Source of the DNA: Akkermansiaceae bacterium | Lineage (GTDB): Bacteria; Verrucomicrobiota; Verrucomicrobiia; Verrucomicrobiales; Akkermansiaceae | NCBI GenBank assembly: GCA_030725745.1 | Contig: JANRFH010000045.1 | Coordinates: forward strand, 1-64,000 | Direction of reading: 5' to 3' | DNA length: 64,000 nucleotides | Part shown: positions 47,869-54,785 of the stretch, in pieces | Layout of the letters: every line of letters begins with the position of its first letter | Numbering within the stretch: position 1 is the stretch's first letter | The notes under the pieces: model-generated | Seen by the model: only the letters and a program-made list of their open reading frames with translations | Database searches by the model: none | Told to the model about the DNA's origin: nothing | Translations under genes and position numbers: made by a program

Positions 47869-47939
47869 TGGCGGCGGATTGCATCCGCCATGCCGGGCTA
47901 TTATTGAAATTTGGCAGGGCGGATTCAATCCGCCGCCAC
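47869..47939. repeat. paired-arm inverted repeat overlapping the 3' end of the helicase gene
   Basis: The left arm 47869-47896 and right arm 47912-47939 are inverted copies (GTGGCGGCGGATTG.ATCCGCC). The right arm encodes the last residues (VVAAD) and the stop codon of the helicase-nuclease gene. The left arm lies just after the accD stop. Each arm folds on itself (GGCGGAT/ATCCGCC). A further copy is found inside the same gene at 48286-48317. Confidence 0.85.
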
Positions 47940-50900
47940 GACTTCACCGAGTGCCGTGGAAACGAGGATGCAGGAGATTTTCGCATCGGGATGGATGGTT
48001 TCCATGACTTTGCGGTAGGAGTCCATTTGGCCAACGTAGCGTTCGCGGAGGTCGGCTGGGGTTTCGACGCGGTCGGTTTTGAAATCGATAATCTCGACCT
48101 TGGTAGCTTTGCCAGTGGGATCACGATGGATGTGGAGGCGGTCGATGACACCGCTCATCCATTTTCCGTCGAGCACGGCCTCGATGCGTTGCTCGCGGCG
48201 GAGGGTGATGTCGCGACCGCTTTTCGAGAAGAGGGCAGCGACTTCCGGGACGGCGAGGATTTCTGAAATGGTCGTGGCGATGGAGTTGGCAGGGCGGATG
48301 CAATCCGCCGCCACGGGCTCATCGATCCAGCCGATATTTTCAAAAGCGGCATGGACGGCGGTGCCGAATCTGCGGCCACCGCCTGAGTCGATGGCGGCAG
48401 TTGTTGGTTTCGCTTTTGTGCCGCTGGGGGTGCTGCGCGGGCGTTTTTGAATGGGTTTACCTAGGGAGCCGGTTGCTTTTTCCACGGGCTTTTCTGGTTT
48501 GCCGACTGAACCCGCCCATGCGGGATCACCGGATTCGAAAAGAGCTTCCTCCCCGGTATCGAGGCCGAGCGAGGCCATGATCCAGTTGGAGAGGCTGGGC
48601 TTGGTGAAATCGTGTTTCTTGGCGGGTGTGTCGAGGAGGAGGTAGAGGCCGCGTTTGGCGCGGGTCATGGCTACGTAGAGCTTGCAGAAGGATTCGTAGA
48701 TCTGGCGGTCGCCCCAGCGTTGCTCTGCCTCGTGCAGCTCGGGGATCATGGCGCGCGCCCATGAGGTCGGGGCGGCGGTGATCCAGCCATCGCCGCTGAG
48801 CGCGTGGAGGTGGGTGAAATCGGGGATTTTCGTGGTTTGGATGTCCGGGAGGATGACGACATCGAATCCGAGGCCTTTGGACTTGTGGATGGTCATCACC
48901 TGCACCGCTGCGACGCCGGGGCTTTGGGAGATCTTCATGCGGCCTATCCAATCCGCCGCCTCGCGTGCTGAGATCGTGCCCTGCGTGTCGAGTTCCGTGA
49001 GTGCGGCAATGAGATCCAAGCTACGGTTTTTCCCGTAGCCAGACCAATCCTCGGTGAGCGGGGAAACGATTTCCGCGAGCATGCCGCCGAAGCCTTTTTC
49101 CGAAACCATGGTTCCCAGCCCCTCCCAAGCCGCCTGCCATGCTGCCCCGAAACGCTCTTCCAGCACCGGTTTCAGCGGCGACATCATGACCGTCTGTTTT
49201 GCGAAATCATCCGCCGGGTTCGCCAACCAGCGCAGGAGCTGCCAGATCATCACGCCTACCGGGTGATCCTTGCCGGGCTCGCGTGCGCCTTCCTCGACGA
49301 CTTGGAAGCCCTCCGCCCGCAGCACGTCCGCCCATTCGGTGACTTGTTTGTTGGTGGAAACGAGCACCCCGCAGGTCAGCGCCTTTTGGCCGATGCCGTT
49401 TTCGTGCAGCAGCTCGACGACACGCTCCGCCTTGTCGTCTTTTTCCAGCACCTCCACGCGGGAATAACCTGCTTTTTCCGGGGCTTTGAGTTTCTCTGCG
49501 GAAACATGATCCTCCCATTGCCACTCCGCCGCCGCTTGTTCTCCGAAAAGGGCGGCCATGGTTTTTAGGTCACCGCAGACACGGTTCACCGCATCGAGCA
49601 CTTGAGGGCAGGAGCGCCATGATTCTGCCATGGTAGCGGTTTCGAGGCCACCACCGTAGTTTTCCATCAGTTCATCGAAGAGGCCGACCTCGCCGCCGCG
49701 CCACGCGTAGATGGCCTGTTTCCGGTCACCTACTACGAATACGGTAGATTCATCGTTGGTCACGCCTTCATCGATGAGGGGGAGGAGGGCATTCCACTCG
49801 TCGCGGCTGGTGTCTTGGAATTCATCGAGCAGCCAGTGGCCGTAGCGTGCATCAAGGCGGAAATCGACGGCCTCGCGGCGGAGGCGGGCGTCCTCGCCCT
49901 GCATCCATGCGCCCATGAGGCGTTTCACATCGTCGAAGCCGAGCCTGCCACGCCCGCGCAACTCAGTATCAACCATGCCATCGTAGGGGGCGATGACTCC
50001 GCGTATGCCGCGTGTGCGGGCGAGGGCTGCGGCCAGTTCGCAGCGTGCGGCTAGCTCGATGAGATCACGCAGGCCTTCTGCCGCTGCGCCTGTGATGGTG
50101 AGAGGTTTGTAGAAAGATACATCGAGCGCGCCGCTGCCCTCGGCGGAGGCCGCCATCACGCTTTTTAGGAGGCTGGAGGCATCTTCCAAGGAGCCGCTGG
50201 CGACGGTGTGTTCCTGCAGTGAGTTCATCATCGCATGGAAAGCCTTTTCCTGGCGCTTATCAGTCTGAGCAACATTCGGCCAATCGCGTTTCACTTGATC
50301 GATGAGACCTGCTTTCTGCTTTTCCCAATCGCCAATATCCACACCCGCAAGCGCCGCCGGGCCCCACTCCACGGCTGTGGGTGAAACATAGCTCCGGTGC
50401 CAGCTATCGATGAACCTGCGTAGATCAGAGAGCACACCGACGCCTTCCTTGCCTGCGGTGGCGCGGCGGAAAACGTTCACGAACTCTTCCTCAGCTGTGG
50501 CGTCAACACCTCGGTCGAGCAGACCTTCCATCAGCCCATCGCGCAGGGTTTCGGCCACTTCGCCCTCCAACAGTTCGAATTTCCCGCCGGTCACCCCAAG
50601 TTCGTATTGAAAGCCCCGGACGATCTTCGCGAAAAAGGCGTCCATCGTCGTGAGCGTCAGCTTCGGCAGGCTTCGAACGGTGTTTTCCAAGATCTCTCCG
50701 AAATCGACATCAGACATCGCGAACTTGACCTGTAACTCGGCAGCTCTTTTCGGATACTCTGCAGCCTCCGCCAGTTTCTCCAAAATGGCATCTGCAAACT
50801 CGCCCGCAGCCTTGCGGGTGAAGGTAAGCGCAACGATTTCCTCATGTTGCACCCCCTTCGCCATGAGCCCGATTACTCGGTCACTCAGGCAGAAAGTCTT

Positions 50901-50951
50901 ACCAGAGCCGGCCGAAGCGAGGACGAGGAGGTTTTTTTGTAAGATGTTCAT
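47925..50951 (-). CDS. UvrD-type helicase with C-terminal nuclease domain (AddA/RecB-like)
   Basis: The 1008-residue protein starts NILQKNLLVLASAGSGKT (Walker A 12-19). It has helicase motifs VALTFTRKAAGEF, LLDEFQDTSRDEW, VVGDRKQAIYAWRGG and MTIHKSKGLGFDVV, and LYVAMTRAKRGLYL. The C-terminus has a PD-(D/E)XK nuclease with FGTAVHAAFE, a conserved VEIIDFKTDR, and YVGQMDSYRKVM. It should unwind and degrade double-strand ends in recombination repair. A partner AddB-like gene is not adjacent. An in-frame palindromic repeat (48286-48317) lies inside the nuclease region, and another forms the stop. Confidence 0.9.
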   Translation of the reverse strand: MNILQKNLLVLASAGSGKTFCLSDRVIGLMAKGVQHEEIVALTFTRKAAGEFADAILEKLAEAAEYPKRAAELQVKFAMSDVDFGEILENTVRSLPKLTLTTMDAFFAKIVRGFQYELGVTGGKFELLEGEVAETLRDGLMEGLLDRGVDATAEEEFVNVFRRATAGKEGVGVLSDLRRFIDSWHRSYVSPTAVEWGPAALAGVDIGDWEKQKAGLIDQVKRDWPNVAQTDKRQEKAFHAMMNSLQEHTVASGSLEDASSLLKSVMAASAEGSGALDVSFYKPLTITGAAAEGLRDLIELAARCELAAALARTRGIRGVIAPYDGMVDTELRGRGRLGFDDVKRLMGAWMQGEDARLRREAVDFRLDARYGHWLLDEFQDTSRDEWNALLPLIDEGVTNDESTVFVVGDRKQAIYAWRGGEVGLFDELMENYGGGLETATMAESWRSCPQVLDAVNRVCGDLKTMAALFGEQAAAEWQWEDHVSAEKLKAPEKAGYSRVEVLEKDDKAERVVELLHENGIGQKALTCGVLVSTNKQVTEWADVLRAEGFQVVEEGAREPGKDHPVGVMIWQLLRWLANPADDFAKQTVMMSPLKPVLEERFGAAWQAAWEGLGTMVSEKGFGGMLAEIVSPLTEDWSGYGKNRSLDLIAALTELDTQGTISAREAADWIGRMKISQSPGVAAVQVMTIHKSKGLGFDVVILPDIQTTKIPDFTHLHALSGDGWITAAPTSWARAMIPELHEAEQRWGDRQIYESFCKLYVAMTRAKRGLYLLLDTPAKKHDFTKPSLSNWIMASLGLDTGEEALFESGDPAWAGSVGKPEKPVEKATGSLGKPIQKRPRSTPSGTKAKPTTAAIDSGGGRRFGTAVHAAFENIGWIDEPVAADCIRPANSIATTISEILAVPEVAALFSKSGRDITLRREQRIEAVLDGKWMSGVIDRLHIHRDPTGKATKVEIIDFKTDRVETPADLRERYVGQMDSYRKVMETIHPDAKISCILVSTALGEVVAAD
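48286..48317. repeat. palindromic repeat unit inside the helicase-nuclease coding sequence
   Basis: This is the same unit as the arms at 47869-47939 (GGCAGGGCGGAT.CAATCCGCC), lying in frame within the gene and encoding P-V-A-A-D-C-I-R-P-A-N on the minus strand. It falls between the conserved GTAVHAAFE of the nuclease domain and the next core segment, so it probably forms a surface loop. Confidence 0.8.
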
Positions 50952-51099
50952 TATTAAAGGCCTGCAAATGTTGCGAAAAGGACGGCTATTTTTGCGGATT
51001 TGCAAGCTGAGAGGCTCCTGCAACGCTTGCCTTATAAGGCTTTTAACTTATTATCAACGAGTTACGACGAGAATGTGACAGTTATGCCTCCCTTTTCAA

Positions 51100-51128
51100 T
51101 TGGCATCTTTGCTGCTTTTTCCTATTTT
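51100..51128 (+). promoter_or_regulatory. possible sigma70-type promoter of the PEP-CTERM gene
   Basis: TTGGCA at 51100-51105 and TATTTT at 51123-51128 are separated by 17 bp, about 60 bp before the start codon. The -35 element fits loosely and the -10 is weak. It also resembles a sigma54 box but the GG-GC spacing is wrong. Confidence 0.3.
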
Positions 51129-51186
51129 TGGGTTGTTTGGGCGCGATGAGGCGTTCCAGCTGACGATTCATACACACAATCAAATC

Positions 51187-51921
51187 ATGAAAATTAAAAC
51201 ATTACTACTAACATCGGCCGTAGCGTTATCTGCGGTTTCTGCTTCCCGTGGAGCACTAACAATTGGCGACATCGCGTTGATTGGTTTGAGTGGCGACACT
51301 AAAGAGCTCACTTTCGCTGTCCTCAACACGATCTCTGCTGGTGAGATCATAACGTTCACCGACTCCGGCTGGAATAGCGGAGCTTTCCGAGGTGGGGAAG
51401 GGGGCGCGATCTACACCTTCGCAGCAGACACCGCTGCAGGAACGGTCATTACTGCATCGGGAACTAGCGGAACAGAATGAGCCGCTAACGCAGGATTCTC
51501 AAGCGGGGACGATGCAACTTTAGGAAACAACGGTATGAACTTCTCTACTTCCGGTGACAACCTATTGGTTTTCTCCGGAACAAGTGCCTCTCCTTCCTTC
51601 CTACATGCAATCGCAAACACTCCGTTCACAACAACATCCAGTTCCAACAATACGGAAGTGCCCACGGGATTGACGGCAGGAACTTCGGCAGTTGCAGTTT
51701 CTGCCGGTCCGGGCGATGGGGATGAGTTTGATAATATTTACTATTCAGGATCCACGAGTTTTACTAACGCTGCGGATGCATTTGCCGCTATCAATGACTC
51801 GGCGAATTGGACTGGTAGCAACACGGCCTTTTCGCCTGTCTCGTCGTTCACCATCCCAGAGCCCACCACAGCTCTCCTCGGCGCAATCGGAACCCTCCTT
51901 CTCCTCCGCCGCCGCCGTTAG
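51187..51921 (+). pseudogene. PEP-CTERM surface protein interrupted by an in-frame TGA
   Basis: A signal peptide (MKIKTLLLTSAVALSAVSA) is followed by a beta-rich domain. The frame then meets TGA at 51478-51480, in the context GTSGTE-stop-AANAGFSSGDD. The same frame continues without shift for another 147 codons to a normal PEP-CTERM end (IPEPTTALLGAIGTLLLLRRRR). TGA replacing TGG (Trp) is the simplest explanation. Joined, the product would be about 244 residues. It may be a recent nonsense mutation, a sequencing error, or readthrough; the rest of the gene shows no decay. A terminator follows at 51951. Confidence 0.8.
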
Positions 51922-51950
51922 GCTGCGATCTGGAATCATTTGATTCACCT

Positions 51951-51986
51951 AAGACCGGCGATCTTGCTGAGATCGTCGGTCTTTTT
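51951..51986 (+). terminator. rho-independent terminator after the PEP-CTERM gene
   Basis: AAGACCGGCGATCT pairs with AGATCGTCGGTCTT (one G-T pair) around TGCTG, followed by a T run. It is intact although the gene it serves carries an internal stop. Confidence 0.9.
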
Positions 51987-51993
51987 GCGTTTG

Positions 51994-52106
51994 AGCAGGG
52001 ACGTTTGTCCCCAAACGTTTGTATTTGACGGCCTTTGCGATCCCATCGTTTCCTTTCCGTGGAAAGCGCCGCGAGATATGGACGGCTCGGAGATACCGTC
52101 CCTGCC
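51994..52106. repeat. paired-arm inverted repeat between PEP-CTERM and GH25 genes
   Basis: The arms 51994-52024 and 52076-52106 are inverted relatives (19 of 31 positions), sharing GCAGGGACG at the outer end and CGT at the inner. Each arm closes its own hairpin (ACGTTTG/CAAACGT on the left, ACGG/CCGT on the right), with a T-A against G-C exchange at the same stem position. It lies just past the terminator and before the converging GH25 gene end (52112). Confidence 0.65.
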
Positions 52107-52111
52107 TAGGC

Positions 52112-52981
52112 CTACAGCGTGATGCTGTGGCGCATCCAGAAGTTGCGCAGGTCGCTGTCGCTGCCTTTGAAGACGTTGCGCTCCATGGGGTGAGCCATGT
52201 TGCCGAAGAATCGGGGGCTGCGCCATGAAGAGGTGTTGTAGTGTTTTGCGCGGGAGGCTCCGCCTTCCCAGATGACGCCGCCGTATTGCCACATGGCCCA
52301 GCTGCTCCAGACGCCGTAGAGCTCGGTGAGGCTGTCTGGGGTGAGGGCGCCGCCGGCGATGGTGCGCTCGGTGCCGCCGGGGTCGTAGAGGGCGAGCCAA
52401 TAGGGGGAGCGGCGGATGATGCTTTTCTGCTCGGGTGTGGCATTACGCAGGCTGGAGCGGAGTTTGTCGCTGTTTTCTAGGTAGGTGACGGGGTAGATGC
52501 CGGTGCGCTGGTGGACGCGGGTGATGAATTTCACGAGGCGGTCGGGGGTGGAGTTCGTATCGAAATCGCCGACGAGGAGAAGACGTTTCCCGGAAAGGCC
52601 TTTTGCACTGCCGATGGATTGCACGCGGTTGACGAAGTTATCCGCTTGGAGGACGGGATCTTGGTTCATGGTGACGTAGTGGTAGGCTCCGATCATCATG
52701 CCTGCGCGGTCAGCAGATTTGATAAAATCACCGAACTTGGTATCGAGTTCTGGCCCCTTAGCGGAGCGAGCGATGAGTGCTTGTGAGCCGTTTTTGCGCA
52801 TGGCGGAGACATCGTGCTGGGAGAATCGATCGCCGCCGCGCTGGACTTCCTTGGGATCCCAGCCGGAGACATTGAGGACGGCGGGTGAGCCAGAGACACT
52901 GGTGCCGCCGAAGCCGCCGCTGCATTGGGTCAGGAGTGGGATGAGAAGCGAGATGATAGGCAGGAAAAAAAGTTTTTTCAT
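52112..52981 (-). CDS. GH25 lysozyme-like lipoprotein with altered catalytic residues
   Basis: The 289-residue protein has a lipoprotein signal ending LLTQC (lipidated Cys near 19). The rest follows the GH25 muramidase barrel: LNVSGWDPKEV, MMIGAYHYVTMNQDPVLQADNFV, LLLVGDFDTNS, GIYPVTYLENSD and SPYWLALYDPGG. The family start DVS reads NVS and the DxE pair reads DFD, so both expected catalytic positions seem changed (D to N, E to D). It may be inactive or bind peptidoglycan only. It diverges from rimK. Confidence 0.72.
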   Translation of the reverse strand: MKKLFFLPIISLLIPLLTQCSGGFGGTSVSGSPAVLNVSGWDPKEVQRGGDRFSQHDVSAMRKNGSQALIARSAKGPELDTKFGDFIKSADRAGMMIGAYHYVTMNQDPVLQADNFVNRVQSIGSAKGLSGKRLLLVGDFDTNSTPDRLVKFITRVHQRTGIYPVTYLENSDKLRSSLRNATPEQKSIIRRSPYWLALYDPGGTERTIAGGALTPDSLTELYGVWSSWAMWQYGGVIWEGGASRAKHYNTSSWRSPRFFGNMAHPMERNVFKGSDSDLRNFWMRHSITL

Positions 52982-53140
52982 TGGAGCAAGGGAAGCAGCG
53001 GAGCAAGTGGTGGGCAAGTTTTGAATGGAAATTCAGCGGTGCATTTGGACATGGGGGGCGACTTTCCTTTGACGCTCAAAGCGCGCCCGGCTATCAATGG
53101 TCGCCGCGGTGAAAGTCATTTCCGGCGGGAAAACATATCC

Positions 53141-54328
53141 ATGAAATTATCGATCCTCTCCTGTTCGCCCAAATGCTACTCCTCCCGACGCCTCATTGAG
53201 GCTGCACAAAAACGGGGGCACAAGGTGGAGGTACTCAATACTCTGCGTCTCGCCATCGGCCTAGATCAGGGTGATCCAGATCTTTTTTACTACGGAAAGC
53301 CGCTGAAGGAAACGGATGCGATCCTGCCGCGTATCGGCACGTCGATCACACGCTACGGCACTGCGGTGGTGCGGCAGTTTGAGCAAATGGATGTCTACAC
53401 GCCGAACACGGCGGCGGGCATTAGCAACTCACGCGACAAGCTGCGCTCGCTACAGATTCTTTCTCGTCACGATGTTGGCATCCCGACAACGGCCTACGTG
53501 GATGACAAGCGCGATGTGGAAAGCGCGCTGGAGCGTGTGGGTGGTGCGCCGGTGATCATCAAGCTGCTTGAGGGCACGCAGGGAGTCGGAGTCATTTTGG
53601 CGGACAAGATCGAGATCGCGAAAGCCATCGTCGAGACGCTTCAGAGTAGTAAACAGCAGGTTCTCCTCCAAAAATTCGTGGCGGAGAGTAAAGGCAAAGA
53701 TGTGCGAGCGTTCGTGATCGGCGACCGTGTGGTGGCAGCGATACGTCGTGTGGCGCAAGGGCAGGAATTCCGCTCAAACGTGCACCGCGGAGGCAAGGCG
53801 GAGGCGATCACGCTGGATCCCGCCTACGAAGAGGCGGCGGTGCGTGCGGCTCAGATCATGGGTCTGCGAGTCTGCGGTGTGGACATGCTGGAGGGCAAGG
53901 ACGGCCCGCAGATCATGGAGGTGAATTCATCCCCCGGCTTCGAAGGTATCGAGGGAGCGACCAAGCTCGACATCGCCGGTGAGGTTATCGACTATATTGA
54001 GGATCAGGTGAAATTCCCCGAAATCGACATCCGCCAGCGTCTCACGATCTCGCGCGGCTATTCGGTTGCAGACATCCACATCCCGGAGGGCAGCATCTAT
54101 CAGGGGCAGACGATTGAGGCGACAGGTCTCCGCGATCAGGATGTGGTGGTACTGACTTTGAAACGAAAGAGCTCAGTGATTTCCAATCCGAAAGGCTCCC
54201 GTGTGCTGGAGGCGGATGACACGCTTCTCTGCTACGGGAAATCCGAGCACATGAAGAGTCTGATACCATCCGAGAAGAAGCCGAGGAAGATGAAGAAGCT
54301 TCCGAAACCTATGGCTCCAGAGGCATGA
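53141..54328 (+). CDS. rimK: RimK-type ATP-grasp ligase fused to a TrkA_C-like domain
   Basis: The 395-residue protein begins KLSILSCSPKCYSSRRL, has the ATP-grasp core with GGAPVIIKLLEGTQGVGVILA, RAFVIGDRVVAAIRR and DGPQIMEVNSSPGFEGIEG, and an extra C-terminal domain (about 300-380: VADIHIPEGSIYQGQTIEATGLR, VVVLTLKRKSSVIS, DTLLCYG). That extra domain resembles a TrkA_C/RCK_C ligand-binding module. RimK adds glutamates to the C-terminus of ribosomal protein S6 or other acceptors. The ATG at 53141 is the family start. Its stop overlaps the start of the next gene (ATGA). Confidence 0.88.
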   Translation: MKLSILSCSPKCYSSRRLIEAAQKRGHKVEVLNTLRLAIGLDQGDPDLFYYGKPLKETDAILPRIGTSITRYGTAVVRQFEQMDVYTPNTAAGISNSRDKLRSLQILSRHDVGIPTTAYVDDKRDVESALERVGGAPVIIKLLEGTQGVGVILADKIEIAKAIVETLQSSKQQVLLQKFVAESKGKDVRAFVIGDRVVAAIRRVAQGQEFRSNVHRGGKAEAITLDPAYEEAAVRAAQIMGLRVCGVDMLEGKDGPQIMEVNSSPGFEGIEGATKLDIAGEVIDYIEDQVKFPEIDIRQRLTISRGYSVADIHIPEGSIYQGQTIEATGLRDQDVVVLTLKRKSSVISNPKGSRVLEADDTLLCYGKSEHMKSLIPSEKKPRKMKKLPKPMAPEA

Positions 54329-54744
54329 GTATGATCATCGGCTGGCGCGAGTGGGTGGAGTTTCCGGAATGGTCTTTCCGCATGCGTGCGAAGGCCGATA
54401 CCGGGGCGAAAAGTAGCGCCATTGATTGCGCGGAAATCACTGAGCTTCCTGGTAATCGTGTCCGTTTCACCATCCGGCTCGACCGCAAGGAGAAGGAACT
54501 CCTAACCCTAGAACAGGATATCAAGGCGCGCCGTCGTGTACGCTCCTCAACAGGTCATCCTACGGATCGGATTTTTGTGGAGACGACTCTGAAGCTGGGA
54601 GAGATTGAAAAAAAGATCGTCGTTTCACTGGTGTGCCGGAAGCGCATGCTGCACCGATTGCTGCTAGGGCGTGAGGCGCTGGGCGAAGATTTTCTGGTGA
54701 ACTCATCGGTTGACCACTGGGCGACGCCCAAGCGGATACCGTAG
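54325..54744 (+). CDS. RimB-like ATP-dependent zinc/retropepsin-like protease
   Basis: The 139-residue protein is of the PF05618 family. It has IGWREWVEFPEW, the retropepsin-like active-site motif KADTGAKSSAID and the later RKRMLHRLLLGREAL segment. In Pseudomonas the related RimB removes the poly-glutamate tail that RimK adds, so pairing with rimK (4-bp overlap) suggests an add/remove module. The name ATP-dependent zinc protease is historical. The gene converges on the secreted unknown gene with about 40 bp between. Confidence 0.85.
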   Translation: MSMIIGWREWVEFPEWSFRMRAKADTGAKSSAIDCAEITELPGNRVRFTIRLDRKEKELLTLEQDIKARRRVRSSTGHPTDRIFVETTLKLGEIEKKIVVSLVCRKRMLHRLLLGREALGEDFLVNSSVDHWATPKRIP

Positions 54745-54785
54745 AAACGGAAAAAGCCGGAAGCTACCTGAGCAGTTCGGGAATT

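Noticed and set aside
51100-51113. Sigma54-like box TTGGCA...TTGCT before the PEP-CTERM gene
   Set aside because: The distance between GG and GC is 9 instead of the required 12 positions (first G to G).
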